64,000 nt of DNA from Paraburkholderia sp. UYCP14C (GCF_004197395.1 NZ_SELS01000033.1:1-64000), one strand, 5' to 3'; counted from the stretch's first letter, positions 1 through 8,442 are shown. Numbers and translations are program-made. Notes: generated by a model from the sequence alone, not told the origin.

Positions 1-27
1 GAAACATAAGAAAAAGCACAGCAAAAC

Positions 28-80
28 CCGACATTTCTATTTAGCTGGAGGCACGACATTTGAACTTAGCGGAGACAAAC
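28..80 (+). repeat. IS right-end-like sequence, outside the intact element
   Basis: This stretch resembles the right end of the adjacent IS element (about 1654-1709) and lies in the same orientation. Both carry a CCCGACAT block, a TAGCTG block, CGACATTTGAA and GACAAACGA in the same order. Because it lies outside the TGT tip at 102, it is best read as the end of a second, mostly missing copy, or as a duplicated terminal segment. Seen directly in sequence; the origin is inferred. Confidence 0.55.
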
Positions 81-101
81 GATGTAGCGGCAATATGAGA
101 A

Positions 102-1685
102 TGTCGGGTTCTAGCAAGATACAAATGTCGTGTTTTACCGTGGCTGGCAAGCTGGCATATTGCTGCGCGATCGCAGGAGCCAGTCATGAGCCCAGCCGCA
201 CTGGTGACATTGAACATGCGCGAACTCGACCGTCTGAAGGTGATCCAGGCCGTGGTGGACATCGGTCTGAAGCCCGGACGTGCCGCCGGGCGACTTGGCC
301 TGACCGTGCGTCAGGTCGAGCGGCTGGTAGCGCGGTACCGTGAATCCGGCGCGGCAGGACTGGCCTCACGCAAGCGCAGGTCGCCCGGCAACCGGAAGCT
401 CGATGAAGGACTGGCGGTGCGGGCCCTGACCACCATTCGCGAGCGCTATGCCGATTTTGGCCCGACGCTGGCCTGCGAGAAGCTGCGCGAATGTCATGGG
501 CTGGTGCTGTCGAAGGAAACCGTGCGGCACCTGATGACGGACGCCGGGCTGTGGGTACCGCGCCGGCAGCGACCGCCCAAGGTCTACCAGCCGCGTGCGC
601 GGCGCGCGTGTTTCGGTGAGCTGGTGCAGATCGACGGCAGCGACCATCGCTGGTTCGAGGACCGGGCGCCGGCCTGCACGCTGCTGGTGTATGTGGACGA
701 TGCGACGAGCCGCCTGATGGCGCTGCACTTTACCGCAACCGAGTCGACCTTCAGCTACTTCGAGGCCACGCGCGCGTATCTGGAACGCTACGGCAAGCCG
801 GTGGCGTTCTACAGCGACAAGGCCAGCGTGTTCTATGTGAAGAAGCGTTCGGAGACCGCGGGCAAAGGCGTCACGCAGTTCGGCCGAGCGATGTACGAAC
901 TGAACATCGACACGTTCTGCGCGAACTCAAGCCCCGCCAAGGGACGCGTCGAGCGTGCCCATCTGACGCTGCAGGACCGCCTCGTCAAGGAGCTCCGGCT
1001 GCGCGGCATCAGCACCATCGAGGCCGCCAACGCCTATGCCCCTGCCTTCATGGCCGCGTATAACGCGCGCTTTGCGAAGCCGCCACGCAGCGCCTTCGAT
1101 GCGCACCGGCCGTTGCGTGCTGACGAGGATCTCGACGCGGTCCTGACCTGGCGGGTCCTGCGCAAGGTCTCGGATTCACTGACGCTGCTGAACGACCGCG
1201 TGATCTGGCTGCTTGAGGATACGCCGGCCAACCGCAGGCTGATTCACCGCTATATCGACGTGTGGGAGTATCCGGACGGACGCCTGGAGATCCGCGCCGA
1301 TGGTGTCGCACTGCCCTGCGTCCAGTACGACAAGCTTGCCGTGATTGACCAGGGCGCGGTGGTGGAGCACAAGCGTCTCGGTCATGCACTGCAGGTAGCC
1401 CAGGCGCTCCAGGCGCAGCGCGACAACCGCCGGATATCCGGCTCACCGTCACGCACGAACCGCGGTGAACCCGTGCGCGCGAAGGTACGGCTGCCCGGCA
1501 CGAAGAAGCCGCGCGAAGTGACGCTCGATGACTGGAATACGGCCGTCATGGGGACACACCAGAACCCGGGAGGCTCGGTGCTAAAAACCCCTCGAGAGAG
1601 AGATAAAAGGACTGCAAAACACCCCTAACCCACCCCTCAAAACCGACCTCAACCCCGACATCTGTATCTAGCTGAAACCCCGACA
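102..1685 (+). mobile_element. IS1202-like (ISNCY family) insertion sequence
   Basis: The left tip reads TGTCGGGTTCTAGC (from 102). The complement of the right side reads TGTCGGGGTTTCAGC, ending at ACA (1683-1685). Both are followed inward by a second subterminal block (GATACAAATGTCG on the left, GATACAGATGTCG on the right complement). The roughly 1.58 kb size and TGT/ACA tips fit what is known of the IS1202 group. The right boundary could instead be ACA at 1702-1704. No convincing target-site duplication was found, so the element may not sit in its original target. Confidence 0.7.
186..1628 (+). CDS. ISNCY/IS1202-like family transposase
   Basis: The 480-residue protein has a full IS1202-type transposase layout. 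An N-terminal helix-turn-helix (about residues 10-60, GRAAGRLGLTVRQVERLV) is followed by an rve-like DDE domain. The likely catalytic residues are D150 (in QIDGSDH), D211 (in FYSDKASVF) and E256 (in GRVERAH). The ATG at 186 has AGGAG seven bases upstream. The frame is open from end to end, so the protein may be active. The last 45 or so residues are basic and low in complexity. It is the only gene of the element and lies between its inverted ends. Confidence 0.9.
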   Translation: MSPAALVTLNMRELDRLKVIQAVVDIGLKPGRAAGRLGLTVRQVERLVARYRESGAAGLASRKRRSPGNRKLDEGLAVRALTTIRERYADFGPTLACEKLRECHGLVLSKETVRHLMTDAGLWVPRRQRPPKVYQPRARRACFGELVQIDGSDHRWFEDRAPACTLLVYVDDATSRLMALHFTATESTFSYFEATRAYLERYGKPVAFYSDKASVFYVKKRSETAGKGVTQFGRAMYELNIDTFCANSSPAKGRVERAHLTLQDRLVKELRLRGISTIEAANAYAPAFMAAYNARFAKPPRSAFDAHRPLRADEDLDAVLTWRVLRKVSDSLTLLNDRVIWLLEDTPANRRLIHRYIDVWEYPDGRLEIRADGVALPCVQYDKLAVIDQGAVVEHKRLGHALQVAQALQAQRDNRRISGSPSRTNRGEPVRAKVRLPGTKKPREVTLDDWNTAVMGTHQNPGGSVLKTPRERDKRTAKHP

Positions 1686-1710
1686 TTTGAATCTGGCTTT
1701 GACAAACGAA

Positions 1711-1857
1711 CGACCGTGCGTTTTGCGGGAGAGTGAACCAAACCGTGAACCCCTGCCTGTGTTCGACTACAAGACGGCCGAGCAACTGGTTTCCGATGGT
1801 CGGACTGACGACCTGCTTCGCTACGTTTCGTCTCTCGAAGCAGGCGCGGCAGGATGA
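1711..1857 (+). pseudogene. antitoxin C-terminal fragment (Xre/ParS-like partner of RES)
   Basis: Just outside the IS right end an open frame gives a tail with FDYKTAEQLVSDGRTDDLL and RYVSSLEAG before a TGA at 1855-1857. The ATG of the RES gene overlaps that stop as ATGA. A short helical tail coupled to a RES gene is the expected C-terminus of an Xre/MbcA/ParS-type antitoxin. The N-terminal part is absent and the frame runs backwards into IS sequence, so this is a truncated remnant. The family assignment relies mainly on context. Confidence 0.5.
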
Positions 1858-2219
1858 TCCTCACCGCCATTTCCGGCATCACGGCCTACCGCATGCACGC
1901 GCCAAAGTGGGCCGTCGCACCAACGAGCGGCGCCGGTGCGGGCAAGCACGGAGGACGGGCAAACCGCATCGGACTTTCCGCCCTCTACCTTGCGCTGGAT
2001 ATCAATACTGCCGTACAGGAATATCAGCAGGTCTCGCCATTGATGCCACCCGGCACGCTCGTCAGTTACCAGTTGACCATCGATCCTGTCGTCGATTTCA
2101 CCGGTGGGTATCAAGGCGGCAAATGGGCTGCGCTCTGGGAAGACTTCTATTGCGACTGGCGAGATTGCTGGTTCAATCAGCGCATCGAACCGCTGCGGGC
2201 GACTGCCCGCAGCGCCTAG
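1854..2219 (+). pseudogene. RES-domain toxin, C-terminally truncated
   Basis: The 121-residue frame carries the RES-family hallmark of a GGR-N-G region followed by ALYLALDINTAVQE, then PPGTLVSYQL and a DWRDCWFNQRIEP stretch. RES toxins degrade NAD+ and are usually about 150-230 residues. Here the C-terminal part, with the conserved serine of the active site, is missing: the frame ends at a perfect hairpin right after IEP. The start overlaps the antitoxin stop (ATGA), the usual operon coupling. Both ends of the pair are damaged, so it is probably inactive. Confidence 0.65.
2191..2214 (+). terminator. hairpin, 10-bp perfect stem
   Basis: CGCTGCGGGC and GCCCGCAGCG pair perfectly around a four-base GACT loop. 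It overlaps the end of the truncated RES frame and is followed by a short TTTT four bases later. It may be the original terminator of this transcript, brought close by a deletion. Confidence 0.5.
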
Positions 2220-2275
2220 AGTTTTCGAACGGATATGCTATCGTCCCGCGATCAATCGCTCTCTAGTACGACGAC

Positions 2276-2899
2276 CTACACAATCACGCAAGCTTCTTCG
2301 AAGTCGAACCGAGGACTGCGCGGAAACAGCCCAGCGGGATCGCCATAGCCGAGACAGCAGAGAAAGTTGACGCGCAACGATGTTCCTTCGAAGAACAGCG
2401 AATTGACGAGCCCTGCATCGAAGCCGGACAGCGGTCCGCAGTCGAGCCCCAGCATCCGAACCGCGATAATGAAGTAGCCGCCCTGCAGCGAACTGTTTCT
2501 CAAGCAAGTCTGGTCAGCGAGCGCGGGTCGATCCCGAAAGAGATCGCCCGCATTCGGGCGATGCGGAAACAGCTTGGGTAGCTGCTCGTAAAACGCGGTG
2601 TCGTGTGCGACGATCGCGACTACAGGTGCGGTGCGCACTTTCTCGACGTTGCCCGGCGATACAGCCGACAGCAGCCGTGTGCGCGCATCCGTCGAACGCA
2701 CGAACGTCACCCGCATCGGTGAGCAATTCATGCTCGTCGGCCCCCACTTCGCGAGTTCGTATAGCTCGCGCAACGCCTCATCGGATACGGGACGCGGGAG
2801 CCAGGCGTTCTGACTGCGCGCGTGCGTCAACAATTGCTCTCGGGTACGGCTATCGAGAGGCTGCGTCAACAGTGCGGACTCCAATTCAGCGTGACTCAC
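2276..2899 (-). CDS. nitroreductase family protein, RutE/HadB-like
   Basis: About 207 residues of an FMN-dependent nitroreductase in the RutE (malonic semialdehyde reductase) branch. The family pattern is clear: KWGPTSMNCSPMR near the N-terminus, RNSSLQGGYFIIA in the middle, LDCGPLSGFD, and the terminal FDFEEAC. The start is the GTG at 2899, just after the stop of the cupin gene and preceded by GGGGGAGG; a longer open frame exists but would run through the cupin gene. No rutABCD genes are nearby, so it more likely reduces an aldehyde or enone made by this cluster than a product of pyrimidine breakdown. Confidence 0.85.
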   Translation of the reverse strand: MSHAELESALLTQPLDSRTREQLLTHARSQNAWLPRPVSDEALRELYELAKWGPTSMNCSPMRVTFVRSTDARTRLLSAVSPGNVEKVRTAPVVAIVAHDTAFYEQLPKLFPHRPNAGDLFRDRPALADQTCLRNSSLQGGYFIIAVRMLGLDCGPLSGFDAGLVNSLFFEGTSLRVNFLCCLGYGDPAGLFPRSPRFDFEEACVIV

Positions 2900-3453
2900 T
2901 ACGCCTCCCCCACCTTCTGACGGCTGGCGCCCACCATGAAAAATGCCACAGTCGCGGGCGCTTCGCTCCTGTTGCGCCACGCGTGCCGTGTACCCTGCTG
3001 CACGACGACATCCGTCGGATGAAGCAACGTCTCCCGTCCATCATCGACCTCCAGCCAAACTTCCCCCGACAGCACGATCGCGTAATCGACGGTATCGGTT
3101 CTATGCATGCCCGGGCAGTCCGGTTCGAACGTGCGAGCGAGATCGGGCATGCGTGCGATGCACTCCTCGCCCGCCGCGAGGGGATCGAAGCCCGGTGCAC
3201 TCATCGTGCTGTCGGGCGGAAACGTAACGATCAACAAGCTCGTGCCGCCCGCAGGAGGCAATAGCTTGACTTGTCCTTCCGTAAGGTCCGCATTGCCGGC
3301 AGGCACGACAGGCGAAGGCGGTGTCGTCCAGACCTGCGCGAATGCGTGGCCTGGAATCGATTGAAAGGAAACGGTACGCGGCGGCGCGCCGTCGGAAACC
3401 AACACGGAGCGACCGTTGTTGTCGTGACCGGTTACCACTCGTCGAATAAGCAT
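2899..3453 (-). CDS. cupin-domain protein
   Basis: A 184-residue protein with a C-terminal cupin barrel: the first motif lies around PGMHRTDTVDYAIVLSGEV (about residues 114-132), and the second around HPTDVVVQQGTRHAWRN. It has no DNA-binding domain, so it is either a metal-dependent small-molecule enzyme or a sensor. The stop codon shares a base with the GTG start of the nitroreductase gene, so the two are coupled. It probably works in the same catabolic unit; the reaction is unknown. Confidence 0.75.
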   Translation of the reverse strand: MLIRRVVTGHDNNGRSVLVSDGAPPRTVSFQSIPGHAFAQVWTTPPSPVVPAGNADLTEGQVKLLPPAGGTSLLIVTFPPDSTMSAPGFDPLAAGEECIARMPDLARTFEPDCPGMHRTDTVDYAIVLSGEVWLEVDDGRETLLHPTDVVVQQGTRHAWRNRSEAPATVAFFMVGASRQKVGEA

Positions 3454-3535
3454 GGATAGGCTCTATGCAAGAACAGGGAAAAAGCGATGCGCCTGGCGCG
3501 GCACGACGTGACCCAGCCAGGCGCTTACCTGACGC

Positions 3536-4648
3536 TCAAGGGCAAATCACGTAGTTGCTGAAACCGCCGTTGCGATTCTCGATACCTCCGAGTGCGGTGT
3601 TGATGTCCTCGAGTTTGAAGGTGCAATGCTCGAACACCGACAAATCGACGACGCCCGACTCCACCATGTCGGCCATCTCCTGCCCCTGGCCAGCCGTAAA
3701 CCAGGCCGAACCGCTGAACCGCTGGTCGTTGTCCATCATGTAGTGCAGATTGATCGGCACTTCGCCCGCCACGGCGCCGATATTGATCAGATGTCCGCCA
3801 CGCCGCAGCGTCAGCAAGGTTTCACGCAGCGTCTCTTGCGGCGCACCCGGTCCCAATGCGTCGATCACGGCATCGACACCCGCGCCTTGCGTCGCCCGCG
3901 CGGCCCATTCGCTGACCGAGCCGTCATCGAGCGACATCACTTCGATGCGCTCCGGCGCCAGCGCCTTGACCCGCTGCAGAAGTTCGCGGTTACGCGCGGT
4001 GCCGAGAATCTTCTTTGCCCCCATCGCGAGCCCGAACAGCGCAACGCCGAGACCCAGCGTTCCGCTGATACCGCTGATGAGAATCGTGCTGCTCGGGCCG
4101 ACTTCCGCCTTTTTCAATGCACGATATGCGGTGCCCAGGTAGCCGAAGCGCGCGGCAGTTTCGTGGCTCAGGTTGTCCGGGATCTTCACGAGGCTGTATT
4201 GCGGAGCCGTCATGTACTCGCACAAACCGCCGTACGGATAGTCGTCGAACATCGCCTGCGAACGCTTGCTGAATCCGAAATAGCCGTTGAACGTGTAGTA
4301 GGGGCATGCGGTCGTATCGCCTGAACGGCAAGCGCGGCACCCGCCGCAATAGCGGGCCGGATTCACATAGACGCGATCGCCCGGCTTGAACGCATGAACC
4401 TGGCTGCCCACCTCTTCGATCACGCCTGTCGCATCGAGACCGAAGATCGCCGGCAGCTTCGGCAACGGAAGATGCGGAAACCACTTCTCCCAATTGCTCA
4501 AAACGTTGCCGAGATTTGGCACGATGCCGCATGCCTTCACCTTGACGAGCACGTCGGTGGGGCGCGGCGACGGAACCGGGATATCCTCCACTACCATCGG
4601 CTCGCCTACGTTGTGCATGCGCGCCGCCCGCATCATCTTCGTCGTCAT
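3536..4648 (-). CDS. zinc-type medium-chain alcohol dehydrogenase
   Basis: About 370 residues of the medium-chain dehydrogenase/reductase superfamily. The structural zinc site is present as four cysteines in RYCGGCRACRSGDTTAC. The cofactor-binding region is SGISGTLGLGVALFG. The catalytic-zinc segment is unusual: the common GHE reads GLD (IFGLDATGV), and the usual CGxCxTD segment is CGIVPNL, so the second zinc site may be altered. The ATG at 4648 follows CAGGAGAC; the longer upstream frame lacks a good ribosome site. It is transcribed with the cupin and nitroreductase genes. Probably oxidises an alcohol or reduces an aldehyde intermediate. Confidence 0.8.
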   Translation of the reverse strand: MTTKMMRAARMHNVGEPMVVEDIPVPSPRPTDVLVKVKACGIVPNLGNVLSNWEKWFPHLPLPKLPAIFGLDATGVIEEVGSQVHAFKPGDRVYVNPARYCGGCRACRSGDTTACPYYTFNGYFGFSKRSQAMFDDYPYGGLCEYMTAPQYSLVKIPDNLSHETAARFGYLGTAYRALKKAEVGPSSTILISGISGTLGLGVALFGLAMGAKKILGTARNRELLQRVKALAPERIEVMSLDDGSVSEWAARATQGAGVDAVIDALGPGAPQETLRETLLTLRRGGHLINIGAVAGEVPINLHYMMDNDQRFSGSAWFTAGQGQEMADMVESGVVDLSVFEHCTFKLEDINTALGGIENRNGGFSNYVICP

Positions 4649-4688
4649 CGTTTGTCTCCTGTTTATCGATACGTGCACGATATTAATG

Positions 4689-4700
4689 TTTGTGCACAAA
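4689..4700. promoter_or_regulatory. perfect palindrome TTTGTGCACAAA, candidate operator
   Basis: A 12-base perfect palindrome in the short gap upstream of the alcohol dehydrogenase. Related TGCACAAAA sequence occurs upstream of the FAH gene (5394-5403), and TTTTGCGCATAAAA occurs upstream of the GntR gene. The recurrence near promoters of one cluster suggests the local GntR regulator binds here; this is inference. Confidence 0.4.
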
Positions 4701-4723
4701 GCAAATCATCGTTTACCTGAACG

Positions 4724-5305
4724 CTATCGCAGACCGTCGAGTCCTTTGACTTCTGACGCCTGCAATCCGCCCACTCGCGCATGAACGCGCCCTCCCGTCG
4801 CCATCGCCAGCGCAAAGGCGATTTCGTTGCGGCGTGGGCCGTCCCATACTGTGACCTCGCAGGTTCCGAAGTGGCTCCGTACGTATGCAGCCTGGATGTG
4901 GCCGAGCGGCATCATCAGACGTGTGCCCACTGCGCCGATCGTCTTCGCCGACGGCACGATCGCCTTCGGTGCGCCCAACGCTTCTCGCATGGCCCACCCG
5001 CCTGCCTCATGCCAGACCGCGCCATGCTCGAGTTCGCCGTCCTCGCCGACGATCGCACCTTTCCCGTACGCCTGGACTTTCGATGCGCCGCCCAACTCCG
5101 CCACCAGACGCGACGACAGATCGGCCCCGAGTAGCCTCAGTTGGCTCATGAACGGCAACAGATCCGCCTCATACCGGCCCGCATAAGGATTCGTGACGAT
5201 GGCCGTCGCCACCGCGACGACCAACGGCTCGCCGAGCCGCTCACCGCCTTCGTGCCAGACCTCTTCGACGTCCAGCTTGACCTTTCTTACATTGACTAGC
5301 GACAT
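4724..5305 (-). CDS. amino acid synthesis family protein (DUF1185)
   Basis: 193 residues matching the DUF1185/AA_synth family: VRKVKLDVEEVWHEGG at the N-terminus, NPYAGRYEADL, a GKGAIVGEDGELEHGAVWHE block, and a C-terminal WDGPRRNEIAFALAMATGGR. The function of the family is not established; members often lie in catabolic operons for heterocyclic or amide compounds. It is the first gene of a leftward set and faces the FAH gene across a shared promoter region, so it probably belongs to the same pathway. Confidence 0.8.
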   Translation of the reverse strand: MSLVNVRKVKLDVEEVWHEGGERLGEPLVVAVATAIVTNPYAGRYEADLLPFMSQLRLLGADLSSRLVAELGGASKVQAYGKGAIVGEDGELEHGAVWHEAGGWAMREALGAPKAIVPSAKTIGAVGTRLMMPLGHIQAAYVRSHFGTCEVTVWDGPRRNEIAFALAMATGGRVHARVGGLQASEVKGLDGLR

Positions 5306-5367
5306 CCGCTGCTCCGAGAAAATGGATCACATCGACTGATAACCGGTGTCATATCGCACACCGACGC

Positions 5368-5395
5368 TTGCATTATATCCATCGCGGTGTAATAT
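5368..5395 (+). promoter_or_regulatory. candidate sigma-70 promoter for the FAH-VOC-ALDH operon
   Basis: TTGCAT (5368-5373) and TAATAT (5390-5395) are separated by 16 bases, about 38 bases before the FAH start codon. ATGCACAAAA, similar to half of the upstream palindrome, begins at 5394 and overlaps the -10 end, a position suited to repression. Assigned by eye. Confidence 0.4.
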
Positions 5396-5433
5396 GCACA
5401 AAAATATCTTTTACGCCCACAAGGAGCAAACGC

Positions 5434-6285
5434 ATGAAACTGGTCTCGTATCGACATGAAGGCCGACCGGGCTTCGGCGCCGTCAAGGATGAAGGCGTCG
5501 TCGATCTCGCGAAGCGACTGCCCGCTGTCGCCGATCTGGCGACACTCGTATCGAATCAGGCCGCGTTCGAGGAGGCCAGACGTCTCGTCGAAACGGCGAC
5601 GGCCGATTTCGCGCTCGCGGCGATCGCGCTCGAACCGGTCATTCCCCGCCCGAGCAAAATCATCTGCGTCGGCATCAACTATGTCGCACACGCGGCCGAG
5701 GCTGGCCGTACGGTCGGCCAATACCCGGTTATCTTTCATCGCTTCGCGGAAACGCTCGTGGCGCATGGCGCCCCGATCATCCGCCCGCGTGTGTCGGACC
5801 ATTTCGACTTCGAAGCGGAACTGGCAGTCGTGATCGGCAAGGGAGGCTCGCACATCAAAGCCGAAGACGCGATGGCCCACGTCGCCGGTTATACCTGTTT
5901 CAACGATGCGAGCGTGCGCGATTGGCAATTCCACACGCACCAATACGGGATGGGCAAGAACTTCCGCGGCACCGGCTCGCTGGGTCCGTGGCTCGTCACG
6001 GCAGACGAAGTCCGCGACTATCGCGAGCTGTCGATTCAAGGGCTGCTCAACGGCGAATGCATGCAGACCGGCGAACTCTCCGAGTTGGCGTTCGGCATTC
6101 CCGAGCTGATCGCGTACGTCTCACAGGCGCTCGACTGGCAACCGGGCGATATCTTGGCAACGGGCACCCCGAGCGGAATCGGCTTCAAGCGTCAGCCGCC
6201 GATCTTTCTGAAGCCGGGGGATACATTCGATGTCGTCATTCCCGGCATCGGCACGTTATCGAACCCCGTCGCAGACGAAGCGTGA
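5434..6285 (+). CDS. fumarylacetoacetate hydrolase (FAH) family protein
   Basis: 283 residues of the FAH superfamily, which includes hydrolases, decarboxylases and hydratases acting on ring-cleavage products. Family landmarks are present: PSKIICVGINYVAHAAE, DFEAELAVVIG with the metal-binding acidic pair, CFNDASVRDWQ with a third acidic ligand, and the DILATGTPSGIGF signature. The start ATG has AAGGAG upstream; a longer frame begins in the promoter region. It is followed by the VOC gene and the aldehyde dehydrogenase, a common set in extradiol ring-cleavage pathways. The exact substrate is unknown. Confidence 0.87.
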   Translation: MKLVSYRHEGRPGFGAVKDEGVVDLAKRLPAVADLATLVSNQAAFEEARRLVETATADFALAAIALEPVIPRPSKIICVGINYVAHAAEAGRTVGQYPVIFHRFAETLVAHGAPIIRPRVSDHFDFEAELAVVIGKGGSHIKAEDAMAHVAGYTCFNDASVRDWQFHTHQYGMGKNFRGTGSLGPWLVTADEVRDYRELSIQGLLNGECMQTGELSELAFGIPELIAYVSQALDWQPGDILATGTPSGIGFKRQPPIFLKPGDTFDVVIPGIGTLSNPVADEA

Positions 6286-6341
6286 ACGCGCGGATACACG
6301 AACACCTGAACAAAACACAAACGAAACATCCGGAGACAGCC

Positions 6342-6905
6342 ATGGCAGCCTTGCCGAGAATTCAGTTCACACACTGCGGGATTTTTTGCAGCGACCTCGA
6401 GATGATGGTCGACTACTACCGCAAGTTTTTGGGCTTCGTCGTTAGCGACAAAGGTGTCGCCTCGACAGGCCATCGTCTGTATTTCATGACGCAGGATCCC
6501 GAGATCCACCATCAGCTCGTGCTGTTCGACGGAAAGCCGACCGATCTGCCGTTCAACCCCGTCAATCAGTTGTCGCTGCTGCTCGACTCGCTTGCCGACT
6601 TGCAGTCGTACTATCGGCGGGCCGTGAAAGCTGGCGTCAAAGGAATCGAGCAAGTCGATCATGGCAATGCCTGGTCGATCTATTTCAAGGATCCCGAAGG
6701 CAATCCCATCGAGTTGTACGTGGACAGCCCATTCTTCACGGCCCAACCGTGCCGCGAACCGCTCAATCTCGGTCTTTCGATAGATGAAATCCTCAAGCAG
6801 ACCGAAGCCATGTGTCACCGTCGCCCGGGATTTTTGTCGCGTGAGGACTGGATCGCCGAGATGCGCGAACGGATTGCCGCCCAGCGCATGGCGTTCGACG
6901 CGTAA
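6342..6905 (+). CDS. VOC family protein, extradiol dioxygenase-like
   Basis: 187 residues with a two-module vicinal-oxygen-chelate fold. Candidate metal ligands are the histidine in FTHCGIF, a histidine in HHQLVLF, and the glutamate in NPIELYVDSP, the His-His-Glu pattern of extradiol dioxygenases. The start ATG lies in CGGAGACAGCCATGG. Its position between the FAH protein and a semialdehyde-type dehydrogenase supports a ring-cleaving role on the product of the MhpA-like hydroxylase. Glyoxalase-like isomerase activity is an alternative. Confidence 0.78.
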   Translation: MAALPRIQFTHCGIFCSDLEMMVDYYRKFLGFVVSDKGVASTGHRLYFMTQDPEIHHQLVLFDGKPTDLPFNPVNQLSLLLDSLADLQSYYRRAVKAGVKGIEQVDHGNAWSIYFKDPEGNPIELYVDSPFFTAQPCREPLNLGLSIDEILKQTEAMCHRRPGFLSREDWIAEMRERIAAQRMAFDA

Positions 6906-6923
6906 GTGCGAGCGGATCTTCAT

Positions 6924-8363
6924 ATGAAGAGCAACTTCATCGGCGGCCAGTGGCGAGAAAGCGCGGCATCCCGCAGCAACATCAACCCGTCCGACCTGGA
7001 CGATGTCGTCGGGCAGTACGCTCAAGCCGATGCCGACGATGCGCGAGCGGCGATCGATGCGGCCTGCGCCGCTCAGGCAAGCTGGGCGCACGGCGGTATC
7101 CAGGCGCGCTCGACTTCGCTGGACTTCATTGGCAACGAGCTGCTGGCGAGACAAACCGAACTCGGTACGCTGCTTTCCCGCGAGGAAGGCAAGACCCTTG
7201 TCGAGGGCATCGCGGAAGTGGCTCGGGCGGGCCAGATATTCAAGTTCTTTGCCGGCGAGGTGTTGCGAACGGGCGGCGAGAAACTGCCGTCGGTTCGCCC
7301 GCTCGTCGATGTGGAGATCACGCGCGAACCCGTCGGCGTGGTCGGCATTATCACGTCGTGGAACTTTCCGATCGCGATTCCCGCCTGGAAGATTGCGCCG
7401 GCGCTCGCCTACGGCAACTGTGTGGTCTTCAAGCCCGCCGATCTGGTACCCGCATCCGCGTGGGCGCTCGCGGAAATCATTTCGCGCAGCGGCATTCCCC
7501 CAGGCGTGTTCAACCTCGTCATGGGGCGTGGCAGCGTCGTAGGCAATGCGATCGTCTCTGCACCCGGCGTCAACGCGCTTTCGTTCACCGGGTCGGTTGA
7601 AACCGGACACATGCTGCTGCAGCGCGGCGCGCAACAGTGCAAGCGCATGCAGCTCGAGATGGGCGGCAAGAACCCGCTCGTCGTGCTCGACGACGCGGAT
7701 CTCGACGTCGCGATCGATTGCGCGGTTCAGGGCGCCTACTATTCGACGGGACAACGCTGCACCGCGTCGTCGCGCTTCATCGTGCAAAAGGGCATTTATC
7801 GCCGGTTCGTTGCTGGTCTGACCGAAGCGGTCGAAGCGCTACGAGTCGGTCACGCGCTCGCTCCACAGACGCAGATCGGCCCCGTGGTGGACGAGTCGCA
7901 CTTGCGCCATGACGAGAACTATCTGGACATCGGCAAGAGCGAGGGCGCCAGGCTCGCCAGCGGCGGTCAGCGCCTCCCGAGAGAAACTCGTGGTCACTTT
8001 CTATCGCCTGCGCTATTTATCGATGCCACACCGAAGATGCGCATCGCGCGCGAGGAAATCTTCGGCCCGATCGCCTGCGCCATCGCTGTGGACAGCTATG
8101 AAGAAGCACTCGCGGTCGCGAACGACAGCCCTTTCGGTCTTTCGTCCGGCATCTGCACGACGTCGCTCAAGCACGCGGCGCATTTCAAACGACATGTAAA
8201 AAGCGGCATGACGATGGTAAACGTCCCGACCGCCGGCGTCGATTATCACGTGCCGTTCGGCGGAACCAAGGCGTCGAGCTATGGGCCGCGCGAACAGGGC
8301 CCCTACGCGGTCGATTTCTTCACGACCGTCAAAACCGCTTACACGAAGGCATACTTCGATTAA
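6924..8363 (+). CDS. NAD(P)-dependent aldehyde dehydrogenase
   Basis: 479 residues of the aldehyde dehydrogenase superfamily. The Rossmann and catalytic elements are intact: WNFPIAIPAWKIAPAL, FTGSVETG, the general base in LEMGGKNP, and the catalytic cysteine in STGQRCTASSR. It resembles the alpha-ketoglutaric semialdehyde dehydrogenase branch. The start is placed at the ATG (MKSNFIGGQW), which fits the usual N-terminus; a GTG 18 bases upstream, directly after the VOC stop, is possible. It likely oxidises the semialdehyde formed by ring cleavage. Confidence 0.88.
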   Translation: MKSNFIGGQWRESAASRSNINPSDLDDVVGQYAQADADDARAAIDAACAAQASWAHGGIQARSTSLDFIGNELLARQTELGTLLSREEGKTLVEGIAEVARAGQIFKFFAGEVLRTGGEKLPSVRPLVDVEITREPVGVVGIITSWNFPIAIPAWKIAPALAYGNCVVFKPADLVPASAWALAEIISRSGIPPGVFNLVMGRGSVVGNAIVSAPGVNALSFTGSVETGHMLLQRGAQQCKRMQLEMGGKNPLVVLDDADLDVAIDCAVQGAYYSTGQRCTASSRFIVQKGIYRRFVAGLTEAVEALRVGHALAPQTQIGPVVDESHLRHDENYLDIGKSEGARLASGGQRLPRETRGHFLSPALFIDATPKMRIAREEIFGPIACAIAVDSYEEALAVANDSPFGLSSGICTTSLKHAAHFKRHVKSGMTMVNVPTAGVDYHVPFGGTKASSYGPREQGPYAVDFFTTVKTAYTKAYFD

Positions 8364-8368
8364 TCCCA

Positions 8369-8391
8369 GCGCCGGCCAGCACGGCCGGCGC
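8369..8391 (+). terminator. hairpin after the aldehyde dehydrogenase
   Basis: GCGCCGGCC and GGCCGGCGC form a perfect 9-bp stem with a five-base AGCAC loop shortly after the stop codon. There is no T tract, so it may only reduce transcription into, or protect the mRNA upstream of, the next gene. Confidence 0.5.
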
Positions 8392-8442
8392 GTTGCAAGT
8401 GCCGCCGCGCGCTTGCGGAACAGCATTCCATAAGGAGGAGAC

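Noticed and set aside
1733-2266. A 177-codon frame overlapping the RES remnant
   Set aside because: Out of frame with both the antitoxin tail and RES motifs, Arg-rich, no ribosome site.
6192-7787. A long open frame of 531 codons on the minus strand
   Set aside because: It is antisense to the FAH, VOC and aldehyde dehydrogenase genes, is rich in Arg/His/Ala and has no domain; it is a shadow of GC-rich codon use.
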